Part shown: positions 52,139 through 60,603 of the stretch, piece by piece
Layout: every line of letters starts with the position of its first letter
Position numbering within the stretch: position 1 is the first letter of the stretch
Origin: Clostridium sp. MCC353
Lineage (GTDB): Bacteria > Bacillota > Clostridia > Lachnospirales > Lachnospiraceae
Length of the DNA: 64,000 bases
Direction: 5' to 3'
Assembly (NCBI RefSeq): GCF_018785315.1
Contig: NZ_WQPN01000178.1
Location: 6,423-70,422 of the forward strand
The notes under the pieces: model-generated
What the model saw: the letters and a program-made list of their open reading frames with translations, nothing else
Told to the model about the DNA's origin: nothing
The model's database searches: none
Program-made: the position numbers and the translations under genes

Positions 52139-52217
52139 ATTTATAGTAATATTTTAAGAAGCATTGTCTTCAAAAACATTGTACATAAACAGGTACATGA
52201 TAAACAGGATTTTCCAC

Positions 52218-52246
52218 TTGAATATTTCTTGTTTATAGTATAAAAT
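52218..52246 (+). promoter_or_regulatory. Promoter of the ferredoxin gene
   Basis: TTGAAT (52218-52223), 17 bases, TAAAAT (52241-52246), about 38 bases before the ATG. Confidence 0.5.
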
Positions 52247-52283
52247 AAACACAAATGTATAGAATATAAGGAGGTAATTTATT

Positions 52284-52454
52284 ATGGCATATGTAATTAG
52301 TGATTCTTGCGTTAGCTGTGGTGCTTGCGCTGGCGAATGTCCAGTAAGCGCTATTTCTGAAGGAGATGGACAGTACGTTATCGATGCTGATACCTGTATC
52401 GACTGCGGTACTTGTGCAGCTACATGCCCAACAGGCGCTATTAGCGAGGGCTAA
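52284..52454 (+). CDS. 2[4Fe-4S] ferredoxin
   Basis: A 56-residue clostridial ferredoxin. Two cluster motifs are complete: Cys9, 12, 15 with Cys19-Pro, and Cys38, 41, 44 with Cys48-Pro. The two halves are internally repeated, as usual. It carries electrons at low potential for enzymes such as pyruvate:ferredoxin oxidoreductase and hydrogenase, and could supply the radical SAM activase. GGAGG lies 8 bases before the ATG. A strong terminator follows, so it is monocistronic. Confidence 0.96.
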   Translation: MAYVISDSCVSCGACAGECPVSAISEGDGQYVIDADTCIDCGTCAATCPTGAISEG

Positions 52455-52470
52455 TGGGATTTTAGAATAC

Positions 52471-52511
52471 ATAGATGCCTCTTCCATACAGGGAGAGGCA
52501 TCTATTTTTTT
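52471..52511 (+). terminator. Terminator of the ferredoxin gene
   Basis: ATAGATGCCTCT pairs with AGAGGCATCTAT and is followed by a run of T residues, a textbook intrinsic terminator 17 bases after the stop. Confidence 0.9.
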
Positions 52512-52615
52512 GACAGACATGCTGTTTCGCTCTGGCGTACATCCCTATGTCTTCATGCCCTTGCATACATAAGCGTCAATGAAACTTTCACAGAGAAATT
52601 CCATATAATATCATG

Positions 52616-52636
52616 GTAACCGTTCTGAACAGTTAC
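52616..52636. repeat. GTAACnGTTC palindrome, upstream of the C26 hydrolase
   Basis: GTAACCGTTC-T-GAACAGTTAC, a 21-bp near-perfect palindrome (one mismatched pair), 28 bases before the next ATG. It matches the element at 52109-52138 apart from the loop. Confidence 0.6.
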
Positions 52637-52663
52637 ATATCATGAAGAAATGAGGTTATTCAT

Positions 52664-53383
52664 ATGGCAGTAAAACCAATTATCGGCATCACGCCTTCCC
52701 ATGATACGGCCAAAGATGATTTGACCATGCGTCCCACCTACCTGAGGGCGGTTAAGGATGCCGGAGCGATCCCCCTTGTTTTTCCTTTAGAAGCGTCTGA
52801 TGAGGATTTAGACCAGCTTCTCGGCCTTGTGGACGGAGTTCTTTTTACCGGCGGTCCCGATGTCCACCCCTCCTATTTCGGAGAACCGACACACTTAAAC
52901 TGCGGCGATGTATCTCCGCTGAGGGATAAATTGGAATTAGCCCTCCTTCCCAAAGTGCTGAATGCAAAAAAGCCGGTCCTCGGCATCTGCCGCGGAATCC
53001 AGCTTTTAAACATCGGTTTAGGCGGAACCATTTATCAGGACATTCCCAGCCAGACTTCACCGGAATTCCCAATTGCCCACCGCCAGCCATTTTACTACAC
53101 CAATTATTCCCACTCAGTTTCCGTTGAAAAGGGATCTTTACTGGCTTCTATCTGCGGCAGCGATGAAATTCAGGTAAACAGCATGCATCACCAGGCCATT
53201 AAAGATACCGCCCCCTCCCTCACCGTGACCGGATATGCCCCCGACGGGCTGATCGAGGCTGTAGAGATGAAAGATTACCCCTATTTTGTGGCGGTCCAAT
53301 GGCATCCTGAGTATTTATACCCATTCAATGAAGCGGCAAAAAACCTGTTCAATTCCTTCGTGGACGCATGCCGTAAAAGCTGA
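52664..53383 (+). CDS. Gamma-glutamyl-gamma-aminobutyrate hydrolase-like (peptidase C26)
   Basis: A 239-residue class I glutamine amidotransferase-like hydrolase. The start IIGITPSHDTAKD, GVLFTGGPDVHPSYFGE (about 63-79), nucleophile Cys in LGICRGIQLLNIGLGG (about 107-122) and His-Glu in VQWHPEYLYP (about 211-220) are typical of the PuuD-like family. It cleaves gamma-glutamyl amides; the natural substrate here is unknown. The gene is alone between a palindrome and a bidirectional terminator. Confidence 0.9.
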   Translation: MAVKPIIGITPSHDTAKDDLTMRPTYLRAVKDAGAIPLVFPLEASDEDLDQLLGLVDGVLFTGGPDVHPSYFGEPTHLNCGDVSPLRDKLELALLPKVLNAKKPVLGICRGIQLLNIGLGGTIYQDIPSQTSPEFPIAHRQPFYYTNYSHSVSVEKGSLLASICGSDEIQVNSMHHQAIKDTAPSLTVTGYAPDGLIEAVEMKDYPYFVAVQWHPEYLYPFNEAAKNLFNSFVDACRKS

Positions 53384-53410
53384 TCTGAGTTTCCTCAAAT
53401 CAGCTTTTTT
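53375..53410. terminator. Bidirectional terminator
   Basis: AAAGCTGAT and ATCAGCTTT pair around a CTGAGTTTCCTCA-type loop, with A- and T-runs on each side. It overlaps the 3' ends of both convergent genes. Confidence 0.85.
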
Positions 53411-54045
53411 ATATTCCGTCCAAAGCGTTTTTTCTTAAAAAATGGAATCTTGGAAGCGGCCGCTTCACTGCGTCCACGGTTGTCCTTCTGATAGGTGCGG
53501 ATGATTTCGTCCAACTGTTTGAAACGCTCGTCCTCTTTCTCGTCCTTCACCCGCATCAGATATTCCAGCTCTTTTAAAACCTTATCCCCCACCATGCAGC
53601 TCACGTCCTGGGAAAGCTTCTCATTATTGGCTTCTATGGCCCGTCCGATTACCTGGTTCATAATCTGCTGGAACTGTTCCATTTTTTCCTCTGCCGTCAT
53701 GCTCTGAAGGCCGCCTTCGCCCGGGGCGCTGAGGCTTGTCTCCATTGCGGTCTCTTTTAACACCTCCGTCATATCCTGTTCCAATAAATCGTCAGTGATC
53801 TGACTATCTTTATGCTCGTCCATAATCCGGTCAAGAGCAGTTTTAATCGCTTTCAGTTGATATCCTTTTTCTTTCAGCTCCTTGATCTGGCGGAACAGGC
53901 GAATATGTAATTCCGTATAATAGCGGTGTCCCATATCATTTCTCGGAATCTCAAGTCCTAATTCATCTTCCCAGTAACGAAGCACGTGCGCCTCTACATC
54001 CACTTTTTTTGATGCATCCGATATTAAATAATGTATCTCATCCAT
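53395..54045 (-). CDS. MerR-family regulator with long C-terminal helical region
   Basis: A 216-residue protein. The N-terminal MerR-type helix-turn-helix reads ISDASKKVDVEAHVLRYWED, then LGLEIPRNDMGHRYYTELHI. After about residue 80 there is a long charged, helical region (coiled coil near 115-180) instead of a small effector pocket, as in DUF3967/RacA-like or chromosome-organising MerR proteins of Firmicutes. The start at 54045 follows GAGAGGA; the open frame continues 42 codons upstream without a site. Confidence 0.82.
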   Translation of the reverse strand: MDEIHYLISDASKKVDVEAHVLRYWEDELGLEIPRNDMGHRYYTELHIRLFRQIKELKEKGYQLKAIKTALDRIMDEHKDSQITDDLLEQDMTEVLKETAMETSLSAPGEGGLQSMTAEEKMEQFQQIMNQVIGRAIEANNEKLSQDVSCMVGDKVLKELEYLMRVKDEKEDERFKQLDEIIRTYQKDNRGRSEAAASKIPFFKKKRFGRNIKKLI

Positions 54046-54299
54046 AGCTAATCCTCTCCTCTTGCTCCTATCCAGATGGCAAAAATGATCATTACCACTG
54101 AAATATACTTGTTTACTTATATCATATGCCTTGATAATTAAGATTATGCTGAAAACATTACTTAATTTCATAATTTTTTTGTGTCATTGGCAAATTGACT
54201 TTTCTTCCGCCAAACTTTAAAATTTCTGTTAACAGCACAGGATGGCATAATAGTATTATCAGCACGCCGTATGAACGGCAGAATAAGAGGAGAATTATT

Positions 54300-54617
54300 A
54301 TGATCAGAACTTTTGCAAAATGCGGAAACACCATGGAAAGAATACACTTCCTCCAATCTTTGAAGGAAGAAGAATATACGCTGGATGACCTTCACAATCT
54401 CTGTGATATCATGTCTTTCGAAGCCGGCGCTTTAGCCAAAGAATCGCTCAAAAAGGCCATGATTGATGAACTGAAGGCGAGAATTGTCGCCGAGGGATAT
54501 GAGGCAGAGAAAATAAGCCGCAGGATCAGCGGTTTGGATGAGGAATTACCATATGTCAAAACAGGAATTCAGCAGTTAAATCCTGATCTGATGTTGATTC
54601 CCAACAGCAGCTTTTAA
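54300..54617 (+). CDS. Small protein of unknown function (105 aa)
   Basis: A soluble, largely helical protein (ERIHFLQSLKEEEYTLDDLHNLCDIMSFEAG, in part). The ATG at 54300 follows AGAGGAG. No membrane segment, no recognised domain. It is divergent from the MerR-like gene and may be its target. Confidence 0.7.
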   Translation: MIRTFAKCGNTMERIHFLQSLKEEEYTLDDLHNLCDIMSFEAGALAKESLKKAMIDELKARIVAEGYEAEKISRRISGLDEELPYVKTGIQQLNPDLMLIPNSSF

Positions 54618-54644
54618 GCAGAAGCTGCCGCACCAGATCAAGAA

Positions 54645-54693
54645 AGAATCCCGCTCGCGGGATTCTCCGCCTGCGGCGGGTCGCTTCAGCGAC
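54645..54693. repeat. Three back-to-back hairpins
   Basis: Directly adjoining hairpins with no spacer: 54645-54666 (AGAATCCCG/CGGGATTCT), 54667-54679 (CCGC.../GCGG around CTG) and 54680-54693 (GTCGC/GCGAC). They follow the small gene, and a GGGCTTTTTT tail is found at 54730-54740. They may form a complex terminator. Confidence 0.7.
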
Positions 54694-54739
54694 ATAATTC
54701 CCCGCCGCCGTAGTGCGATCCTGCCCGGAGGGCTTTTTT

Positions 54740-54808
54740 ATTTCATAGGATGAACTTTCCTATGAAATGAAAAAGCGGGTGCCGCACCAAATGACCGGTG
54801 CGGCACCC
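54740..54808. terminator. Two hairpins before the nucleotidyltransferase end
   Basis: ATTTCATAGGA/TCCTATGAAAT (54740-54768) and GGGTGCCGCACC/GGTGCGGCACCC (54777-54808). On the minus strand T-rich bases follow, so they can terminate the convergent nucleotidyltransferase gene. Confidence 0.65.
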
Positions 54809-54880
54809 ACTTTATATTATTCATGTTCTAACAGGGAGTTATCTGCTCCGCTTCGGCCTCTCCGGCCATTTAAACACGCC

Positions 54881-55786
54881 TTAGTAAACTCCATCCGCTA
54901 TCAATTTCTTAATGGCATTTACCACTGCTTCTTTATCTTCTTTATAAGTGACGCCAAACCACTTATCCAAAGTTTCCAGCACTGCTACCTTGGCACGGCC
55001 TGATTTTACCATTCCGTCGATGATGCTGGGGAGGAGATACTCTGATTTCAAATCGCCCTCCTTCTGGTTGTCCAGAAATTCCTTAAAACCGTCTTCCAGT
55101 TCATCTAAAAACTTAGGCGGAAGGCCCCACATGTTCATGGACACATGCTGGTTGGGGCTGATTAAAACAGGATTGCCGTCCACATCCGTTGCGAACAGGC
55201 CATTGCCCTTCATCTCGATATTGTAGGTTTCCGTAACATCCTTTAAGCTGCCGTCCTCGTTAAGCACACACACGCCTCTGGTTACACCGCCATTTTCACT
55301 CAGGGTATTGGATAAAATGAATCCGCCCATGCAGATATCATAGATCTCACTGTCCACATCCATCTCCTGGGAAAGATACTGATGAATCTTCTTAAACCCT
55401 TCTTTACCATAATAGTCATCCGCGTTAATCACTAAAAATGGTTCCTTAACCACGCCTTTCACGCAGAGGACTGCCTGTCCGGTTCCCCATGGTTTGGTTC
55501 TTCCTTCCGGTTTTTTATAACCGTTTGGCAGGTCGTCCAACTCCTGGAACACATACTCAACGGAAGCGATCTTCTCGATTCTCTGTCCGATAATCTCCTT
55601 AAAATCTTTTTCCAAGTCCTTACGGATTATAAACACAATTTTATTAAATCCTGCCTCCAGCGCGTCATGGATGGAATAGTCCATAATGATCTCACCATTT
55701 GGTCCCACCGGCTCCAATTGCTTGATGCCGCCGCCAAACCTGCTGCCGATTCCGGCTGCCATAATTACCAATGCCGTATCTTTCAT
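54881..55786 (-). CDS. Sugar-phosphate nucleotidyltransferase family protein
   Basis: A 301-residue protein. It starts LVIMAAGIGSRFGGGIKQLEP, the glycine-rich nucleotide loop and Lys of NTP_transferases, and has INADDYYGKEGF near residue 108 as the metal-binding Asp region. It is shorter than GalU-type UDP-glucose pyrophosphorylases but has a similar N-terminal half and WGTGQAVL motif. Substrate sugar-1-phosphate not determined. Start placed at ATG 55786; the GTG two codons earlier is also possible. Confidence 0.82.
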   Translation of the reverse strand: MKDTALVIMAAGIGSRFGGGIKQLEPVGPNGEIIMDYSIHDALEAGFNKIVFIIRKDLEKDFKEIIGQRIEKIASVEYVFQELDDLPNGYKKPEGRTKPWGTGQAVLCVKGVVKEPFLVINADDYYGKEGFKKIHQYLSQEMDVDSEIYDICMGGFILSNTLSENGGVTRGVCVLNEDGSLKDVTETYNIEMKGNGLFATDVDGNPVLISPNQHVSMNMWGLPPKFLDELEDGFKEFLDNQKEGDLKSEYLLPSIIDGMVKSGRAKVAVLETLDKWFGVTYKEDKEAVVNAIKKLIADGVY

Positions 55787-55857
55787 AATCACCGTTCTCC
55801 TGTATTCATTTAATCTGAATACAATATAGCATAACCGGTGTAAAAAATCAAACTCCC

Positions 55858-58071
55858 CTATGGCTCATGTCCGAAAAAAGTCATTAATTCGTCAAACTCC
55901 ATGGGGGCCGGAGCATTCTCATAGGCGTCCCAAAGACGGCCCGCCAGCCGCTCCCAGACATCCTGGCTCACCTCCACATCCCGGCAGCCATCTGCGCTTA
56001 CGTAATAATACGTTTTGTATTCGTTCCTGGTGTCATCCCATTGGCTTCTGTTTTCAAAACCTGCCGATTCCCAGTTTCCGTTCCTGTCCTCAAAAGAGTA
56101 AAAATACATGTCCTTGTTGGCAATACATGGGTTGTGGGCGTAGATCTGTCCCGCCCCCATCAGATAGGTATAGCTGCTGTTGCCATAATCCAGATACAGG
56201 CAGACCCGGTCTTCCTCCGGTATATATTTAAATCCGTAAACGCCCATATACCGTACCATCAATTCAGGGAATCCGTCCCCTTCATAATCCATATAATAAT
56301 ATCTGGAATCCTGTTTTAATACCTGAGACAGAAATGTTTTCTCATCCAGATAATCCATATTCAGGACATAAGGGTAATAAAGCTCCTCGTACTCCAATGA
56401 TCTGAATTTCCTGCAAAACACCGGCCTCTGACCAGTGACCGCTTGATAAAACGCTTCCCTGTATTTCTTGTCCGCCTCGGAATCTATGAAAGAAGGCTCC
56501 AATGGGTACTCTCTTATGCTGAAATCCATATTTTCTATGGTTTCACAGACCCGGCGGCGGATTTCCTCCGAATCTGCACTGTCCTCCCGGGCGTGGTTTC
56601 CCTGGGGCTCATTCTCGTGTGCCTGGTCCCCTTGGGCCTGGTTCTCCTGGCCCTGGTTCCCCTGGCCCTGGTTCCCCTGGCCCTGATTCCCCTGGCCCTG
56701 ATTCCCCTCCTCATACCCATCATACCCGGATTCATCCCCTTCGCCTTCCTCACCGTTAGCCAGGAACCGGGAATCTGCAATATACAAATCCTGCGTACTT
56801 TCGCTCCATTTCAGGATCGTACATGCGCTGCCCAGACTGTCGGCTCTTCCCCATAGGTATGAATACTGGGCCATCATAATTTCATATACCCCGTCCCCAT
56901 CCGTATCCACAGGCTTGAAGATAAAGAAACAGGGATCCGGGTCCAGCAAATCCGCCTGGTTGCGTTCCCGGCCTTTGCCTGTAAGATTCCCATCCTCATC
57001 ATAATAAGGGCTGTCCTTTAAATCACTGTGTACAAATGACGTCTGTGAGCCGGTATATCCGTTATTCACGGTGCAGACATAATCTTCCGACATATGAAGG
57101 CCAAAACCCGTATCAAATATTTGGCCTGTTTCATCATCCGGATTCCTAAACAGCGTTTTAAGGGCATTCTCTTCATCCAGTTGATAAACCGCCGACTGAT
57201 AAAAACCAGCCCCTCCGGTTATGCTGACACAGTGATTGGCCAATATCTCCTCCACTCCATCCCCTGTAATATCCGCCAGAAAGTACTCATCTTCATAAGA
57301 ACCTTCACTCATCCCCCTGGCATAAATACTGCCGCCGGTACAGACTGCAATCACAGGGATACCGCAGATAGGGCTGTCTAAAAACATAGCTCTGAGGCAG
57401 ACGATATCCACATCTTTTCCCTCTGCTGTCCTCATTTTCATCTCCCTGGCTGTCTCTATAAAAGGGATTGTGGATTCGTCATACCCCAGGGCTTCTGCCG
57501 CTGCTGCCTTTATAGGATCATGACCCGTAAATGTCTCCTGCGGCGTATACATGGTGGAGATAAATTTTAATATCATACCGTCATCCGGCCAGACCACGAG
57601 GTAAGTCTGGGAGCCGGGACGTTTATAATATACCGCATCTTTCGGAATCTCCCATGTAAAAGACGAGGTCTGCAAATCCTCCCACCACCGGCTGTCAACC
57701 TGCCCGGGCAGTATTTTCTTCATGCCCTCTGTCCACAAAGGGATATCTTTCTCCTCTACTTGCAGCGCAGCCCGGATCTCCCAGTCCGATGGCCCGGGAA
57801 CCATTCCCCGGGAATTGTCCTGATAAACAATATGATACTCCGCCTCCGTTACATCAGAAGGCATATCCATATATTTCCGAAGAAACCCCAGCTTTTCATC
57901 CTTGTTTTCAAACTCTGTGCTCCTGGTGTCTGTGGTATAGCTGTCCTGTTCTGCCGACAGGCGCTGCCGGTCAGTCCCGGCAGCGCCTGTTGAATGGCCG
58001 TCTCCGCATGCCTGGGAGAGGAAAGCTAAAACCAGCATTGCACCGAGCAGCCAAATATTACGTTTCCGCAT
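55858..58071 (-). CDS. Large secreted lipoprotein with GNQGQ repeats and FG-GAP-like segments
   Basis: A 737-residue lipoprotein (lipobox LSQACGDG, Cys near 22). Three DxDGD-like segments (ADITGDGVEEILANH, VDTDGDGVYEIMMAQ and YEGDGFPELMVRYMG) resemble calcium-binding loops of VCBS/FG-GAP beta-propellers, at roughly residues 268, 398 and 599. A low-complexity region near 454-488 carries five-residue GNQGQ repeats. A short proteome-wide name is not known to me. It is presumably anchored to the outer membrane face and binds a ligand or partner; function unknown. Confidence 0.8.
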   Translation of the reverse strand: MRKRNIWLLGAMLVLAFLSQACGDGHSTGAAGTDRQRLSAEQDSYTTDTRSTEFENKDEKLGFLRKYMDMPSDVTEAEYHIVYQDNSRGMVPGPSDWEIRAALQVEEKDIPLWTEGMKKILPGQVDSRWWEDLQTSSFTWEIPKDAVYYKRPGSQTYLVVWPDDGMILKFISTMYTPQETFTGHDPIKAAAAEALGYDESTIPFIETAREMKMRTAEGKDVDIVCLRAMFLDSPICGIPVIAVCTGGSIYARGMSEGSYEDEYFLADITGDGVEEILANHCVSITGGAGFYQSAVYQLDEENALKTLFRNPDDETGQIFDTGFGLHMSEDYVCTVNNGYTGSQTSFVHSDLKDSPYYDEDGNLTGKGRERNQADLLDPDPCFFIFKPVDTDGDGVYEIMMAQYSYLWGRADSLGSACTILKWSESTQDLYIADSRFLANGEEGEGDESGYDGYEEGNQGQGNQGQGNQGQGNQGQENQAQGDQAHENEPQGNHAREDSADSEEIRRRVCETIENMDFSIREYPLEPSFIDSEADKKYREAFYQAVTGQRPVFCRKFRSLEYEELYYPYVLNMDYLDEKTFLSQVLKQDSRYYYMDYEGDGFPELMVRYMGVYGFKYIPEEDRVCLYLDYGNSSYTYLMGAGQIYAHNPCIANKDMYFYSFEDRNGNWESAGFENRSQWDDTRNEYKTYYYVSADGCRDVEVSQDVWERLAGRLWDAYENAPAPMEFDELMTFFGHEP
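56605..56710 (-). repeat. 15-bp coding tandem repeat (GNQGQ)
   Basis: On the plus strand CCTGGTTCCCCTGGC-like units of 15 bp repeat several times, exact near 56651-56705 and increasingly degenerate on either side. In frame they encode GNQGQ/GNQGQE-type repeats inside the lipoprotein. Copy number is likely to vary by slippage. Confidence 0.85.
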
Positions 58072-58326
58072 ATCCGTCCCTTTCTATGATCTGCCGTTTT
58101 CTTTTATCATACCATAAAATGGGAAAGGGCTGGGATATTTTCATAGTTGGGATGGTTTTACGGATCCAGCGTCCCATCTGGCAGAAAAAATGCCCCCTGT
58201 AGATTCATATATAGCTTTTATCTAAAATATCTCTTCTCTGGTTTATCCCTCTCCAAATCTGTCAATACTTGCTAAAAGACAAATACATCAATCACCAGCC
58301 GGGCGCACCGGCTGACTGGAGGTAAT

Positions 58327-58950
58327 ATGCGGCTGCCAAAACATATTGGAATCATCCCGGACGGAAACCGCCGGTGGGCACTGGAAAAACACATGGAAAA
58401 AGAGGATGGATATATCCACGGGATCGCACCGGGTATGGATCTGTACCGCATGTGCAGGGATATGGGAATTGAAGAAATGACTTTTTACGGCTTTACGGTA
58501 GATAACACAAAGCGTCCGTCCAGACAGAGGATCGCATTTTCAAATGCCTGTATCGACGCGGTAAAAGTACTGTCGGAAGAACACGCCGAACTGCTGGTGC
58601 TGGGAAATACCAATTCTCCCATGTTTCCCGAAGCCCTGCTGCCTTATACCACGCGGCACACGTTCGGTAAAGGCGGTATGAAAATCAATTTTCTGATCAA
58701 CTATAGCTGGGAATGGGACCTGGGCTATCATAACGGGGAACTGGGAACCGCCCTTCGTTCCCGGGACGTATCCAGAATCGACCTGGTCATCCGCTGGGGC
58801 GGCCGCAGAAGGCTGTCCGGTTTTCTGCCCATTCAGTCTGTGTATGCGGATATGTATGTGGTAGACGATTACTGGCCCGACTTCACACCTAAGCATGTGG
58901 AGGATGCGTTGGCATGGTATGCGAAACAGGATGTTACGCTAGGCGGATAA
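58327..58950 (+). CDS. Divergent undecaprenyl-diphosphate-synthase-family protein
   Basis: A 207-residue member of the cis-prenyltransferase family: HIGIIPDGNRRWA (Asp12, Gly13, Asn14), FYGFTVDNTKRPS (family FSSENWxRP) and YADMYVVDDYWPDF. Two departures stand out. The usual HxxG region is DGYIHG, and the RxxGE motif that supplies a magnesium-binding Glu reads IRWGGRRRLS, so the Glu is an Arg. It is also about 40 residues shorter than UppS. It may use another substrate or be non-catalytic. GGAGGTAAT precedes the ATG. It is not next to cdsA or dxr. Confidence 0.8.
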   Translation: MRLPKHIGIIPDGNRRWALEKHMEKEDGYIHGIAPGMDLYRMCRDMGIEEMTFYGFTVDNTKRPSRQRIAFSNACIDAVKVLSEEHAELLVLGNTNSPMFPEALLPYTTRHTFGKGGMKINFLINYSWEWDLGYHNGELGTALRSRDVSRIDLVIRWGGRRRLSGFLPIQSVYADMYVVDDYWPDFTPKHVEDALAWYAKQDVTLGG

Positions 58951-59008
58951 CATGGCATGTGAAATAGAGCATGAGGCTGTAGATTGCTTTCACATACAAA
59001 ATAGAACG

Positions 59009-59041
59009 AAAAAGCAGAGAACCGCACGGCCTCTGCTTTTT
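59009..59041. terminator. Bidirectional terminator
   Basis: AAAAAGCAGAG and CTCTGCTTTTT pair around an AACCGCACGGC-type loop, between the convergent prenyltransferase-like and sulfatase genes. Confidence 0.85.
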
Positions 59042-59064
59042 TATATCTCCAATTTACAAAAATA

Positions 59065-60516
59065 CTATAATATATAATTATCTCCTTCTTTAGCAGGCCA
59101 CTCCATCACCGGCTCCCAGCCTGTGATTCCCACCCATTCTTTCAGAATTTCGTATTCCAGGGCGGCAAATTCCCAGTGTTTTCTGGCCTTTTCCGGATTC
59201 CACCATCTCAACAGTTCCCTTTGAAGGGCATGGACGGTTCCCGCATAGCGGGGATCATTTCCAAGATCATGCAGTTCTTCCGGGTCTTTTTCCATATCGT
59301 AAAGCTGTAGGGAATCGTAACCATAATGCATGATCAGTTTATAAGCCCCCATCCGCAGCATGGCCGATGGATTATCCCCCTTATTGTCCTCCAAAAACGA
59401 GAGTATGGGACGCGCCATCGGTTCCTCTCCTGTTTTCAGACTGTTTAAAAGGCTCATTCCGTCCATCTCCGGCAATGGTTTGGCTCCTCCCAGTTCCAGC
59501 AGAGTTGGCGCTAAATCCACCAGCCCCACAGGGGTTTTTAACCTGCGGTTTTCCTGAAAATGCCCCGGATAAGAGAATATCATGGGAATCCTGGCAGAAC
59601 CTTCGTAGAAATTGGTTTTCCAGTAAATCCCGTGATCCCCCAGGCAGTCTCCATGATCCGATCCGTAGATGATTACCGTATTGCCGGTTCCTATGGTACT
59701 GTCTATGGCATCCAGTATTCTGCCGACGTTTTCGTCCATAATCGAAACCATGGCATAATACGCCGCCCTGACCTTTCTGAGCTCCTCTACAGTCACATCG
59801 CCTACATTCCGGAGTTCAATCCATTTCTGAAGCGCCGGATGGAGTTCCCGGATATGGAATGAGGACGGGTCCGCCACAGGAAGAATCTCATAATAATAGT
59901 CATACCAGTTCTCATATGCCACATATGGGCAATGGGGGGCGTAAAAACCGACAACCATGAAAAGCGGCCTTTTATCCTTCCTGCCTGCCAGAAATTCACA
60001 AGCCGCGTCCGTCACTCCGGCATCGAATTTCAGGACCGAGGAACACCCTTTCCCCGCTTGTTCAATGGCCACTCTCGCCTGATAGGAAGCCCCCTTCAGA
60101 GGGCCGTACATGCGCTGTTCATTATCCACCCCCGGATAACTGGTGGTAATGTCCCCCACCAGACGTTTCTCAAACCCATGTTTCTGATCATATCCCAAAA
60201 AATGCATCCTTCCAGCCAAAACCGTCTCATAACCTGCATTTGTCATCCCGTGGGCCACAGTGACCTGGTCGGAAGGCAGCATCTGCATGTTGTTAAAGAT
60301 TCCTGTATGGGTCGGAAGACGGCCAGTCAGCATAGAACTTCTGCTGGGCACACAGAGCGGAGAATTGCAGTAACCATTCTGTAATATTACCCCCTTTTGG
60401 GCCAAACGGTCCAGATTAGGGGTTTTCACATAAGGATCCCCCATAAAACCAGCTACCGAATAATTATGCTGGTCCGACAACAGATATATAATATTAGGCT
60501 TTTCGGCCTTTTGCAT
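59065..60516 (-). CDS. Sulfatase (formylglycine-dependent)
   Basis: A 483-residue sulfatase. NIIYLLSDQHNYS carries the first metal Asp-Gln-His; Cys55 in SPLCVPSRSSMLTG is the residue converted to formylglycine by an anaerobic radical enzyme (C-x-P-S-R); GDHGDCLGDHGIYWKTNFYEG (in part) carries the second metal set. No signal peptide, so it is cytoplasmic. It removes sulfate from an imported saccharide. The start at 60516 follows GGAGGAATGT; the open frame extends 29 codons further. It is the last gene of the Tct operon. Confidence 0.9.
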   Translation of the reverse strand: MQKAEKPNIIYLLSDQHNYSVAGFMGDPYVKTPNLDRLAQKGVILQNGYCNSPLCVPSRSSMLTGRLPTHTGIFNNMQMLPSDQVTVAHGMTNAGYETVLAGRMHFLGYDQKHGFEKRLVGDITTSYPGVDNEQRMYGPLKGASYQARVAIEQAGKGCSSVLKFDAGVTDAACEFLAGRKDKRPLFMVVGFYAPHCPYVAYENWYDYYYEILPVADPSSFHIRELHPALQKWIELRNVGDVTVEELRKVRAAYYAMVSIMDENVGRILDAIDSTIGTGNTVIIYGSDHGDCLGDHGIYWKTNFYEGSARIPMIFSYPGHFQENRRLKTPVGLVDLAPTLLELGGAKPLPEMDGMSLLNSLKTGEEPMARPILSFLEDNKGDNPSAMLRMGAYKLIMHYGYDSLQLYDMEKDPEELHDLGNDPRYAGTVHALQRELLRWWNPEKARKHWEFAALEYEILKEWVGITGWEPVMEWPAKEGDNYIL

Positions 60517-60603
60517 ACATTCCTCCAATCTGAAGCGTTTAAATCCTGGAAAATGAGACCGGAACTGTTTTAACTCCCGGTTATCCCTCCACCGCTTCTG
60601 CAC

